Part shown: in pieces, positions 45,113 to 56,528 of the stretch | Layout: every line of letters begins with the position of its first letter | Position numbering within the stretch: position 1 is the first letter of the stretch | From: Petrolisthes cinctipes | Taxonomy: Eukaryota > Arthropoda > Malacostraca > Decapoda > Porcellanidae | NCBI GenBank assembly: GCA_033782935.1 | Contig: JAWQEG010004833.1 | Location: 33,501-97,500 of the forward strand | Length of the DNA: 64,000 nucleotides | Reading direction: 5' to 3' | Translations under genes and position numbers: made by a program | Notes under the pieces: generated by a model | Database searches by the model: none | What the model was told of the DNA's origin: nothing | The model's input: only the letters and a program-made list of their open reading frames with translations

Positions 45113-46645
45113 TGGCTTATATGTACATTGGCGTGGAGGCAGGGAGAGGTGACAGAGGATTGGAGGAGAGCCATAATTGTACCTTTGTATAAGGGGAAGG
45201 GCAGTAAGGATGAGTGTGGTAGCTATAGGGGAATAAGTCTTCTTTGTGTACCGGGGAAGGTTTACGGGAAGGTTCTTACTGAAAGACTGGTTGAAGTAAC
45301 AGGGAATAAAGTTAGTGAGAAGCAGGGAGGGTTCAGAAAGGGTAGAGGATGTGTGGACCAAATATTTGCATTAAAATCAATAGTTGAGAAATATATTGGG
45401 AAGGTTAAGAAGTTGTATGCTGCCTTCATGGATTTGGAGAAGGCATACGATAGAGTTGATAGGAAAGCTATGACAGAGGTGTTGAGAATTTATGGTGTTG
45501 GGGGGCCTTTGCTGAAAGGTATTGAGGCTTTTTATGCAGATGCAAAAGCATGTGTACGGGTAGAGGGTGATCTAAGTGAGAGTTTTAATATTAGTGTAGG
45601 GCTGAGACAGGGGTGTGTTATGTCACCATGGTTGTTCAATATATATATGGATGGTTGTATGAGAGAGGTGAAAGCCAAAGTGAATGGTCTGGGGGTGAAG
45701 TTGAGGCTGAATGAAGCAAATTGGTCCCTGGTGGCAGGTTTGTTTGTGGATGACACTGTGCTGATGGCTGAGAATGAAAGGAATTTACAGAGAGTGGTGG
45801 ACGAATTTCAGTCTGTGTGTAAACGAAGGAAATTGAAGGTTAAATGTAGATAAAAGTAAAGTGATGGTATTTGAAAGAGCAGAAACTGAAGTGATTGACT
45901 TTGCTACACCTTACAGAGTGGCTGTACCAACTGGGACGAAGTGTGAGATAACTCTGAGGGGCGAGAGGATGGAGGAAGTGAAGGAGTTTAAGTACCTAGG
46001 TACAGTTATGTGTAAACATGGAAGTATGGAAGGAAAAATTAGGGAGAGAGCAGTGAAGGGTAGACAGGTCATAGGATCACTGGGAAGGATTATGAAGGGT
46101 AGAAGTGTGAGTATGGAAGTGAAAAGGGGACTACGAAATAGTATAATCCTGCCAACACTGACATATGCGTCGGAGACATGGACATGGAGTAGGGCGCATC
46201 AGTCTAGAATAGGTGCTGTGGAAATGTGTTACTTGAGAGGAGCATGTGGACTTACTAGATGGGATGGAGAAAGTAATGAGAATGTGTATGAGAGATGTGG
46301 TATGAGTGAGAAGGCAATTGGCATTGAGTGTGGAGTGGTTGAGAAAGTGAAACGTGATACATTGAGATGGTTTGGACATGTAGAGAGAATGCAAGGCGAG
46401 GAGTTTGTAAAGAAGGTGTATGGAAGTGAAGTTGTGGGACCTGGTGTGAGAGGCAGACCTCCGGTCAGATGGCAGAACAGAGTGGAAGAGTATGTAAAGG
46501 AGAGAAACGTGAGGGGTAGAGTAGGGATGGACCAAGTAAGGAGGGAGTGTTGGAACAGGGAGAACTGGACACATTTCTGCCGTGGCCACCCCCTTGGGGG
46601 GAGTTCCCGGAGGGAGCGAGGCGTCAGAGCTATAGATAGATAGAT
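45113..46645 (+). mobile_element. LINE-B, longest copy, 5'-truncated, (GATA)n tail, 9 bp duplication
   Basis: AGATATTTA flanks it at 45104-45112 and 46646-46654. It contains most of the RT and the C-terminal region. The other LINE-B pieces in the window align to it. Confidence 0.9.
45128..46643 (+). pseudogene. LINE-B reverse transcriptase, one frameshift
   Basis: The first frame (45128-45853) carries RT motifs LYKGKGSKDECGSYRGISLL, KQGGFRKGRGCVDQ, FMDLEKAYDRVDR, GLRQGCVMSPWLF and FVDDTVLM (FADD in the 57491 copy). One extra A near 45840 shifts it. The second frame (45861-46643) carries [19 protein letters not shown] sequence, [41 protein letters not shown] and FCRGHPLGGSSRRERG. It was an RNA-dependent DNA polymerase; clade not assigned. 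Confidence 0.88.
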
Positions 46646-46825
46646 AGATATTTATTATTATTATTATTATTATTATGAGGTGCAGTAAAATTAAACACAT
46701 GTTGTTCTTTATTACCAAGATATTTATTATTATTATGAGGTGCTGCAAAATCACGTGTTGTTCTTTATTACCAAGATATTTACTACGATGGAAGGAAAGT
46801 GTTGGTGGATATTTGATTGTGGCTG

Positions 46826-47126
46826 TACATACCGTATTGTCATCATCAGTACAGTACATGAGACCATTATAACTTTTAACTTTTACTATGAGGAGAAGTC
46901 ACGTATTTTAGAATCAATAATTTCCTGCTTTCGTTCGTAGCTTGAGAAAGTCTGAAAAAAATCAGGATTGACTTTAATTCATTATATACTTACCTTAATT
47001 GTAGTCTGAAAACCTGAAGCCAATATTTCAGTCTGGGGCCAAGGAAAATATTTATGTAATACTCCATACTAACAGAATCAAATAAGTCTACAGATTACAG
47101 TACTGTTTTGTTAACCTTTAAATTTG
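46826..47126. other. Gene-free stretch
   Basis: I see no gene, repeat family or clear structure between MITE-L and the G/C-rich minisatellite. Confidence 0.5.
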
Positions 47127-48312
47127 GGGTGGGTAGAAAGCCTGTCCCCTATTCCCGCACCCCCCTAACCCCCCCCAAGCCTGTCCCCATACTCCCGCAA
47201 CAACCAAACCCCTCCCAAGCCTATCCCCCTACTCCCACACCCCCCTAAGCCTGTCCCCCTATTTCTGCACCCCCCCAAAAAAAAACCCAAGCTTGTCCCC
47301 CTACACCCGCACCCCCCAAAACCCCCCCAAGCCTGTCTCCCTATTCCCGCACCCCCCCAAAACCCCCACAAGCCTGTCCCCCTACTCCAGCATCCCCCTA
47401 AACCCCCCCAAGCCTGTCCCAATACTCCCGCACCAACTAACCCCCCCCCAAGCCTGTCCCCTACTCCCTCACCCCCCAAACCCCCCCACTAAGTCCGTCC
47501 TCTACTCCCGCACCCCCCTAAGCCCCCCAAGCCTGTCCCCCTATTCCTGCACCCCCTTAATTCAACTTATCTGATATCAGTAAGTCTGTTTTATTAACCT
47601 TTAAAATTTATATGGGTTAAAATAATTACTCCAACTCCATTTGTTTTCCGACCCTATCTTTTCACCATATGTTAAATTCACACAGGTTAATTAAGGGGGT
47701 GTGTGGGAATAGAGGGATAGGCTTTGGAGGGGGGGGGGGGTTGCGAGAATAGGGGGATAGGCTTTGGAGGGGGGGGGGGGGGTTGGGGGTTGCGGGAATA
47801 GGGGGATAGGCTTTGGGGGGGGGTGCGGGAATAGGGGGATAGGCTTTGGAGGGGGGGGGTTGGGGGTTGCGAGAATAGGGGGATAGGCTTTGGAGGGGGG
47901 GGGGGGTTGGGGGTTGCGAGAATAGGGGGATAGGCTTTGGAGGGGGGGGGTTGGGGGCTGCGAGAATAGGGGGATAGGCTTTGGAGGGGGGGGTTGGGGG
48001 TTGCGAGAATAGGGGGATAGGCTTTGGAGGGGGGGGTTGGGGGTTGCGAGAATAGGGGGATAGGCTTTGGGGGGGGGGGGGTGCGGGAATAGGGGGACAG
48101 GCTTGGGGTGGGTAGAAAGCCTGTCCCCTATTCCCACACCCCCCAAACCCCTTCCAAGCTTGTCCCCCTACTCCCCCCCAAGCCTGTCCTCTACTCCCGC
48201 ACCCTCCTAAGCTTGTCCCCCTATTCCCGCACCCCCCTAACTCTCCCCCCCCTAAAGCCTGTCCCCATACTCCCGCACCCCCCCCCCCCCCCCCCCAAGC
48301 TTGTCCCCCTTG
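47127..48312. repeat. G/C-rich minisatellite that changes strand twice
   Basis: 47127-47560 holds units like GCCTGTCCCCCTATTCCCGC plus C runs. 47695-48100 holds the complement (GGGGGATAGGCTTTGG plus G runs). 48102-48310 returns to the C-rich orientation. The junction sequence GGGGTGGGTAGAAAGCCTGT occurs at 47127 and 48106. GTTAAATTCACACAGGTTAA lies at about 47670 and 48313. Proline-rich ORFs here are artefacts. Confidence 0.9.
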
Positions 48313-48576
48313 TGTTAAATTCACACAGGTTAAACACATCATTTTTTTATTTTTATTAAGAAACTAACATGTTGTGTAACTTATTGTATAACATTTAGGT
48401 TAATTTAGATACAATACCATCTACATTATTTTTGAGTATATCATATTTATGTTTTCATTTAAGTATATTTTCCCTAGTTGATATCTCTCTTTTTTTTCAT
48501 TATTTTTTAGTATATCATATTTATGTTTTAATTTAAGTATATTTTCCCTAGCTGATATCTCTTTTTTTTTCTTTTT

Positions 48577-48583
<7 letters not shown>

Positions 48584-48617
<34 letters not shown>

Positions 48618-48668
48618 GGTTTTTTTAAGTTTTCATTTCTGTATATTTTCCATAGTTGATCTCTCTCT

Positions 48669-48704
<36 letters not shown>
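48584..48704. repeat. Two (TG)n microsatellites in a T-rich stretch
   Basis: TG runs at 48584-48613 and 48675-48702; the surrounding 48360-48680 has a duplicated AAGTATATTTTCCCTAG segment. No gene is seen. Confidence 0.9.
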
Positions 48705-48857
48705 ATAAGGCTGCTGGCCCTATATAACCCAGGGAAAGAGAGGTAAACTATTCATTCGTGTGTCTCCCTTCAACACACACACACTCATACAGACACACAC
48801 ACACACATCAGAAACAAGAGAAGAAGAAGAAGCGACATGAAGATTGTAGCTGTATTT

Positions 48858-49448
48858 ACCGTGTCAGGGGGGGCCCAGTGGGGCTGACATTATTCTCTGT
48901 GAATATTAGTTATCCCCCACAGGGCTAGAATAAAGATTGTTGTAGGATCTGGTCACTTTCTAGTGGATTTGACGAGATCTGCCCACATGGATTAAAAATC
49001 CACGTGAGGTGTACTGCAACCGGAGGCCTTTTTTTTTTTTTTTTCCACTGCTGTGTGGACCGCCAGCACACGGGGGTGCATTTCCCTTTGCATGCAGCAG
49101 TGTAAACTTCCTCCCCCTTATGGTCCCTTCAGGGCTGGTCTCATGGAAGGTACGGCCCCACTTGTAGCTCTTGTGGTAACGTGGACTTGGGCCCACAGCA
49201 CTGGCTGTGGGATCAAAGCCTTCCCCCCAATCTCCCTGGCGGTCGGAGGCCCCCAGACCCCCTGGTCCAGTAAGCTCTGGTCCCATTTCCTTGGGATGTG
49301 CTTCGGTAGCCCAGGCATATAGGGCCAGCCCCTCCTTTATTTTAATTTGTTTTTTCACTGCGACCAGAGTGTACCAGGGGTCTGTGAGGCAGGAGGCCAT
49401 TCTGCCCTGGGAGAACATCAACAACAACAACAACAACCGTGTCAGGGG
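48858..49448 (+). mobile_element. Non-LTR insertion (SINE-like) with (CAA)n tail and 13 bp duplication
   Basis: ACCGTGTCAGGGG flanks 48871-49435 at 48858-48870 and 49436-49448. The insert ends CCTGGGAGAACATCAACAAC plus further CAA units. It has no ORF of note and no clear A/B boxes. The (CAA)n tail is like LINE-A, so that LINE's enzyme may have mobilised it (inference). It hit the left end of the second Harbinger element. Confidence 0.75.
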
Positions 49449-51129
49449 TGGGATCTTCAAAGCATCGTAACCGCAGTTATGATTCTCGTAGCGCCATATT
49501 TGCTCGTAAGTTGTTCATAACCGCTACGATCGTATCTTCAAAGCCTCGTAAGGGAGTTTCCGTCCGCCATTATGCGCCATATTTGCTCGTAGTTCTACAA
49601 GAATTGAAAAGCACCCTTTAGGCTGATAGCAGGGTCGCGTAGTCGATAAACAACCCGTAAATAGTGAGATTTGAGTTTATTTACACTTGGCGCGGCCGAC
49701 ACAGGCGACATAATGGTTGTTGTTGTTGTCACTCATCGGTAAATATAAACAAGAGGAGGGGATTCAGTGAGCAGCTTAGGAGAATGGAGCTGCAAGTGTC
49801 AATTTAAACTGATGCACTGTGAAATAGAAAGTTACAAATACTTTTTTGTGTATCATTACTTTTGGAGTGTTTAAGAATAATAGGATATAATGGTGACTTA
49901 CTAATTACAGGAAAGTGGCTTCCAGTTACCTGCAAACAAAGCAGAAATTCTTCATTGCATAGTTAGACTTAATTTAATCCATGTAGTATGAGTCTTTAAT
50001 CCATAGTCCTTTGCATGAAGTGGATATTCTTAAGGTTGATAAACTTTCTTTATGATTGACTTTCTAATGAAAATATTACAAGCACATTAATGTAATGTGT
50101 GAGCTGGTAACATTTAAATAACTGGAATTATATACCTACTGATATATACTGGAGATGTGTAAAAGGTTGACCATATTCCCGAATCTAAAGACAAAAATAT
50201 GTCTCAGAATTAACTAATGCAAATATTATCATGTTGTAAAAGTCTCAATAACATGTACCGTACATGAACCTTTCCAACCAATTCAATTAATTTTATTGAA
50301 CAGTATAATTTAATACATAATTTTCACCTGTTCTCATATTACATCAGACTTGTATTTTTCTAAAATAAATGCTTTTCAACAGCATATAACAAATATGTGA
50401 CTGGTATTGGTTTTTCTAAATGTTTTAATTATAGACTATAAAAAAACCTACATTTTATTTACATATGACACCTGTAAAGTTTACAGAAATCCATGATACC
50501 TCCCTAGCTATTTGTACTATTAGTTTCCTGCATTATCACAGTTCATTACATTATATATACCTGAGTAAAAACCTGCAAATTTATGATATTGAAAAGCTGT
50601 TTGAACTCATGTGCTTTCCAACAATGACTGAAAACAAAAAAACACCAATTCCTTAATGACTACAGTACTTGTTTGGCACTCTTCACATTGCTTGGACATA
50701 TCACAAATATGGCAGAGAAATTATTAAAATACAATAAGATTAAAGCCACAGTACGGCATAAGTATATCCTTATAGTTAATCTTCGAACCTTGATATGTAA
50801 ATAAAACTAAGACATTAATATTATTAGCCAAAGATAAGAATGTATGAAAAAAAAGTTTATTTTAATCAAAGAATAATAAATCTAACATGAAATGTGAGTG
50901 TTAAAAGCTATATTTGAAAGACAAAATATATAATGAAAATAAATAATGTAATTTCTTAAAAAACATAAGCAGAAGTTAACAATAATTTAGATTGAAACAT
51001 ACACACAAACCACACAATAAAAACATACTTGCACACTAATAACTCTGTCACAAAATATAACACAACTTAAACCACACTAATCATTAAAAAAAAATCACAC
51101 ACACACAACAAAACACACTTGAAAACAAA

Positions 51130-52153
51130 TCACCTTTTCTCGATAGGCTTTTTAATGTTCACCAAAGTTTCTGATATTGTGGCTATATTTTCTGCAAGAT
51201 CCATCAAAATATCCCTTATAGTCTTATGGACAACTAGTATATCTGGAGCTAGCGTAGCTTCCAGATGAGCTGTCACACCTCCAGCTGACCTAGAGGAAGG
51301 GTGACTTGCTCCTCACTTGGTGGTAGGTTCTACCAGCTTCGGCAAGCTGTCGCCAGTCAAAACCTCACAGTCTTCCACTGTAACTGGCCCGAAGTCCTGC
51401 CAACTTGGCCCAGGTCTAGGTGAAGGGGCCCTTGATGGCAGTCCTGGGTCATCCACATCACCTTATTATGAAATTATGAAAATTAGCAACTTTCATATAA
51501 TTTTAGAGAAATATTAAGGATTATCGTTATGAATTAAAATTGTAAAGTCACTCTTAAAGAAAGCAGTATATAATTAGTCATACATATAAGTACAGCAGCA
51601 GTACTGCAATTTTTACTTGGTTAAAGTACTCATATGATACATATGGAATCCAACAAAGCATCACAAATTTAGTTTTGATTAACATGGCTCCAATTTTTAC
51701 GACTACATGAACTGCTAACAGGAGTTATTTATATGATACACAAAATGTATAAATCACTATGTACTTGACTCCTGTATATTGGGTCATCACTGTACATGTA
51801 CCGTATTTACTGAAGGTATGGATATATGAGAACATCTTGTATATTTGTTCCTAGGACTAAGGCCTTATGATTTGCACTGTTTAACTTTGAATGGAATTGA
51901 GAGGTAATGCTGCTCAAAATGTATGTTTTATATATATAAACTCTCAATGTAATTACTTCACATAGTGCCAATGAGGGAAGATTTCCATATTACTAGCCTA
52001 GATGAACAGCAGGATATTTTTTACTGTTATATACTGTACATACTGCCTGGGTCTTGGAGTCCACAGAAATACCCGACACTTGCACTTCTTTAATGACTTG
52101 AGCCATAGCCTCTTCTATGTGGGTGAATGTCTTTGTGTCACTAGTGTCACCAC
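51130..52153 (-). pseudogene. Myb-type Harbinger partner protein remnant
   Basis: The exon at 52153-52044 reads GGDTSDTKTFTHIEEAMAQV, closely parallel to GGGIPDTKDWKPTEEAMLAL of the first Harbinger Myb gene and preceded by a matching AG with the same phase. A downstream exon (about 51462-51130) reads DPGLPSRAPSPRPGPS, has TGA at 51315-51313 and ends ISETLVNIKKPIEKR. The splice between them does not keep frame cleanly. The Myb domain exon was not found. Confidence 0.6.
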
Positions 52154-52351
52154 CTGAAATATAACGAAAAATGGTACATAATTCAATAACAAAGCAGAAC
52201 CAAGCAGAATAAATTACAATACCTGGTTATCGTATTAAAATGGTACTGTATCTAAATCAGGCAATGGACACTCCCCCCCCCCCATCCTTCAACCCATGTG
52301 TGCCCATGCCAACAGCCGAATCCACAATATAAATAATGCTTATATATTTTA

Positions 52352-52731
52352 GGTAAATATTGAATGAATTACCGTTATTGGGTACGGTTTTTCTACCTTC
52401 ATTACCTATTTATTTAGATCATTCTAAGACTATTTTCTTCTATGGCATTTCCTCCGCAAATGCCCCATTTCCAAGATATTCAAATGGGGCATTTTGATAT
52501 TAGCCTGACCTTACCTAACCTAACCTAGACCGCATCAGACTACCGGGACCTAACCTGGGCAGACTACCGGGACCTAACCTGGGCAGACTACCGGGACCTA
52601 ACCTGGCCAAACTACTGGGAAATAACCGAGGTAAAGTACAGGAAATGACAGGGTCAAAATACTGGGACCTAGCCGGATCTGGCAACACTGCTACAAAACG
52701 GTAATTCTTTCAATAAATACCATATTTTATT
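52352..52731 (-). mobile_element. MITE-H, complete, 8 bp target duplication ATATTTTA
   Basis: ATATTTTA occurs at 52344-52351 and 52732-52739. Ends are GGTAAATATTGAATGAATTA and the reverse complement of AATTCTTTCAATAAATACC; the TTAGG-like core is on the minus strand, with the GGGACCTAACCTGG unit tripled. Confidence 0.93.
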
Positions 52732-53116
52732 TCCTTGATCTGTCTTTCAATAAAACTGTTTGAAGTCTTAGTTATTATATTGCACTTGCCAGATTTCACT
52801 ACATACGGTATATTTCTGCCTGTTACTTGGTAATGGCAATCAATTGTACAGATTTTGAGATTAATATAGAAACTACTGTAGGTAGGTGTAAAGGAAATAA
52901 AACAGTGACAGTAGAAGTTAAAATAATATAATGTCCTCCCAGTCAATGTCTTTGATTTATTTTCATGACAACCAGCTACCAGTAAACTATTTGTATCATG
53001 CTGTTCTTGATTTACAGTACGTAACCTAACCTATCTTAAACTAAACTAGCCAAACCTAACCTAACCAAAAATCTATATATAATATACCAGTGATTGGCGT
53101 GATATTAAAAATATGC

Positions 53117-53134
53117 CCGGGGGGGGGGGGGGGG
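53117..53134. repeat. Poly(G) run
   Basis: About 17 consecutive G within the second Harbinger element. Confidence 0.9.
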
Positions 53135-53713
53135 CAGCTGCCTTAGCTCCACTGTTGTGTTAAATGTTTATCAACACAGTATAATAATTCACTTACCTGT
53201 CTTAGGCTGTTAATTCCTGTCTGATGTAACTTGGTGACTGTGTTATCTCTATCAGCTGATGGTGAGACAATGTTTATTTGTTGACATTGTAATACTACGT
53301 TATGATTGGCTTACAGTACCAAGGACATATTGTTTCCTTCATTGTGATTGGGTGAGAGCCAGTCAGCTGGGTGGCGGGATGAACAAAACACACGGAACGA
53401 AACGGGCAGCGACGCTCGCTACGAGGCTATCATCGTGAGCTACGATGGAGGTTATGAAGCTTTGGAGATACCAACTTATGATCCTCGTAAGCCACGATCA
53501 AATATGGCGGCTACGAGAGAGTAAAGGTGATCGTAGCGGCAACAACTTACGATGCTTTGAAGATCCCACCCCTGTACAGTCCAGTGATAATAGAGAGTGT
53601 GAAAGAATTTCTGGAAAGGGTATGGTTGAAAAGAAAATGAGTATATAGGGACGAGCAGGTTGTATAGGATATACAAAATGAAAGTATGATGTGTATACAT
53701 GTATTCTTTGGTG

Positions 53714-55464
53714 CTCAAGTTCAAGTTTTAGGGTCCCGCAGAGGGCCGCTCATGGGCGGCATAATATGCGGGGGTTGTGCGGGGGATTTAGGGATCCAGG
53801 GCAGGATTAGGAAGAGGGTTAGGATAAGGGTGGATTGGGTCAGGGACTGTGGGTTGAGGATTAGGATTGGGGAGGTAATGATTGGTGATCCTATTTCTAA
53901 ACGTGTCAAGAGTGGGGCTATTAACTACGTGAGATGGGAGATGATTCCACTCTTGGATGCTGCGGGGAAAGAATGAGTGCCTAAATATATCAGTGCTTGT
54001 CTGGTATGTATGGTATTTTAAGTTGTGGCTGCCTCTAGTGGATCGTATACTTGTAGGGTGTAGATATGTGTCTTTGTCTATGTCAACTAACTTGTTTGTG
54101 ATTTTGTATATCATCTGTTGTCTGTGTATCTGTCTTCGTGTTACTAATGGGTCTAGTTTTGTGTCTTGTTTAAGCAAAGTGACTGATGTAGTGTGTCTGT
54201 AATCACGTCTGGCCCATCTTGCAGTCTTGTTTTGTATGGACTCTAATTTATTGATATTATTGTAAGTGTGTGGGTCCCAGACGGTGTCGCAATAATCTAA
54301 ATGTGGCCGAACGAAAGTGTTGTATGCAATAATTTTGGTGTCTGTGTTACACCTGCTGAGGTTCCTGCGCAAGAACCCCAGGACCCTACTAGCTTTAGCC
54401 CTGACGCTACCTATGTGTGTGTTCCACCTCATGTCCGCTGAGATGTGGACGCCCAAGTATTTGTGGGAAGTGACTGTGTTGAGGTTGGTGTTGTGTAATT
54501 GGTATGTATATGGAATGACATTATGGGCACGGGTAAAACGGATGTGATGGCATTTGTCTGGTCTAAATGTCATCTGCCACTTGACTTCCCAGTCTTCAAG
54601 TGCAGTTAGGTCGTCCTGTAGTCGAAGGCAGTCATTCCTATCTTTAATTGGTCTGTAAACTAAGCTATCGTCTGCAAAGAGTCTAGTGGTAGAGGAAAGT
54701 GAAAGTGGGAGGTCATTAATGTATGAAAGGAAGAGAAGGGGACCCAGGACAGTGCCCTGGGGTACCCCAGAGGTCACAGGAACAGATGGAGACTGACTAC
54801 CGTCAAGAACTACACGTTGCTTTCTGGTAGTCAAGAACGTTCTAATCCAGTGAAGAAGTTGTCCCTGTATGCCATAGAATTCTAATTTGTGTAGTAGTCT
54901 TTGGTGAGGGACTTTGTCGAAGGCTTTGACAAAGTCTAATACTATGGCGTCAACCTGTCTGATTTTTGTGTCATTGAGGGACTGCAAGATGTCATGAGTA
55001 GTTACCAGTAGCTGCGTCTCACACGAGCGTTTAGGCCGAAAACCGTGTTGATTGTCAGTCAGTATATTTTGCCTATCAAAGTGGTCCATTATGTGTCTAT
55101 GAATAATGTGTTCTAAAATTTTGCAGGGGACTGAGGTAAGTGATATAGGTCTATAATTAATGGGAAGGGTTCTGTCTCCGGATTTAAAGATTGGGGTCAC
55201 ATTTGCCAAAAGCCAGTCTTGAGGGAGTTCACCGGTCTGTAAAGTCTGTGAGAATATAACCTGCAGGACAGGGGCAAGAACGCTAGCGTTAGCCCTCAAT
55301 ATCCTGCAGGGTATATTGTCTGGTCCAGTCGCTTTGTGTATGTCTACCTCAGATAAGAGTTTCTCAATTCCTTGGGTGTTTATATGAATGGGAGGGATAG
55401 GTGGGTGTGATGGTGTTGGCATGTCTGGTAAGTGTTCATGTTCATGGGTAAAAACGGACTGGAA
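53714..55464 (-). mobile_element. LINE-F, 5'-truncated, with ACTTGAACTTGA 3' end
   Basis: The minus-strand insertion consists of RT and C-terminal region with a long open frame. The 3' end is a short ACTTGA repeat. It lies antisense inside the LINE-E 3' UTR. Confidence 0.8.
53788..55462 (-). CDS. LINE-F reverse transcriptase (partial, open frame of about 560 codons)
   Basis: RT motifs are complete: ATGPDNIPCRIL, IFKSGDRTLPINYRPISLTS, DNQHGFRPKRSCETQL, VLDFVKAFDKVPHQRLL, SGVPQGTVLGPLLFLSYIND and catalytic LFADDSLVY. The C-terminal part (YNTFVRPHLDYCDTVWDP, SIQEWNHLP) fits CR1/L2-type LINEs. The first ~50 codons of the open frame (55463-55611) are antisense LINE-E UTR and not part of the protein. 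The endonuclease is missing, so it is 5'-truncated, but no stop occurs. Confidence 0.85.
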
Positions 55465-55719
55465 TTGTGCTGTTTTTTGTTTTCTCTCTGCAGAGTCTGC
55501 AGAGGAAGACAGTGAGAGAGCGCCGTTGCAAAGGCTACAACCGAACGCGGGTGACTCAGTCATCATCATGGTGGTGGTGATCTGGCAACACTTGTACACA
55601 GACAACAACACCCACGTGACCCACCACCACCACCTCCAAACATTAGACAGCTGAACTCAACACTATTATAATCATCATCAGACAACAACATTAGGTAAAT
55701 TTACAGAAGAACTGGGTTC

Positions 55720-56040
55720 ACTATATTGTGTATTTTAGTATCATTACCCACTATTTTGGACCATTCTAAAACACTTTTATGCTATGGTGTTTCTTTCGGA
55801 GATGCCCCGTTTTCGAGATATGCCCCGTTTTACAAACATAATTTGGAAATTAGTCTGACCTGACCTGACCTGACCTAACCTAACCTAGACAACATCAGAC
55901 TACCGGGACCTAACCTGGGCAAACTACCGGGATATAACCGGTGTAAACTATCATAAAGTGACTGGGGCAAATTCCCAGGACCTAGCCGGATGTGGTAACA
56001 CTGAGCGATCCTAGCCAAAAACCCAGTTATTCTGTAATAA
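55720..56040 (-). mobile_element. Diverged relative of MITE-H
   Basis: Contains TAACCTAACC, ACTACCGGGACCTAACC and CCTAGCCGGATGTGG in the MITE-H order but with other ends. Confidence 0.65.
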
Positions 56041-56076
56041 TACCCAACATTATTATAAATCATGGTACTAAATTAA

Positions 56077-56439
56077 GGTAAATATTGAATGAATTACCGT
56101 TATTGCGTACGTTTTTTCTACCTTCATTACCCACTTATTTAGACCATTCTAAGACTATTTTCATCTATGGCATTCCCTCTGCAAATGCCCGATTTCCAAG
56201 ATAGGGCATATTCAAATGGGGCATTTTAAAAATTAGCCTGACCTTACCTGACCTGACCTAACCTAACCTAGACCGCATCAGACTACCGGGACCTAACCTG
56301 GGCAAACTACCGGGACCTAACCTAGGCAAACTACCAGGAAATAATCGTGATAAAGTACAATAAATGACCGGGGTAAAATACTGGGACCTAGCCGGATCTG
56401 GCAACACTGCTGCAAAACGGTAATTCTTTCAATAAATAC
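56077..56439 (-). mobile_element. MITE-H copy, no clear duplication
   Basis: Ends GGTAAATATTGAATGAATTA and AATTCTTTCAATAAATAC; the last C is lost and the flanks do not match. Confidence 0.88.
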
Positions 56440-56528
56440 ATAACTGAATTATGGTGTTTATATATTACTTTATATCTGGTTATATGGATACAGTCTCGTA
56501 TGTTTGTTTGACAGGAATAAATCTCAGG

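Larger units (their letters stand above)
44787..46825. mobile_element. MITE-L copy with amplified core and an inserted LINE-B
   Basis: Outer inverted repeats start CAGCCACAATCAAATAT (left 44787, right 46825), with TA on both sides. A core unit of about 65 bp (TGAGGTGCTGCAAAATCATA to TTACCAAGATATTT plus TTA runs) is present three times before and twice after the LINE-B insertion. Confidence 0.85.
49443..53574. mobile_element. Second Harbinger-like element, non-autonomous, about 4.1 kb
   Basis: Ends CAGGGGTGGGATCTTCAAAG and its reverse complement, with subterminal TCGTAACCGC/ GCGGCTACGA-like motifs. The pattern GGGG-GGAT-TTCAAA resembles the 35374 element's end. Minus-strand Myb-protein exons remain (52153-52044, 51462-51130), no DDE nuclease is seen. 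49800-51100 is AT-rich with no recognisable gene. MITE-H sits at 52352-52731. Confidence 0.75.
53575..55573 (+). mobile_element. LINE-E 3' end, split by LINE-F
   Basis: 53575-53713 matches the end of the LINE-E ORF (codons for IIESVKEFLERVWLKRK) and its 3' UTR. The UTR continues at 55465-55573 up to (TCA)n. GTGCT is present on both sides of the inserted LINE-F. Confidence 0.85.

Noticed and set aside
47662..48342. Proline-rich ORFs of up to 226 codons
   Set aside because: Products of the G/C-rich minisatellite in several frames; no start context or domain.
55463..55611. N-terminal ~50 residues of the 607-codon minus-strand frame as part of the LINE-F protein
   Set aside because: They are antisense to the conserved LINE-E 3' UTR and appear the same way at 31561-31690 without LINE-F.
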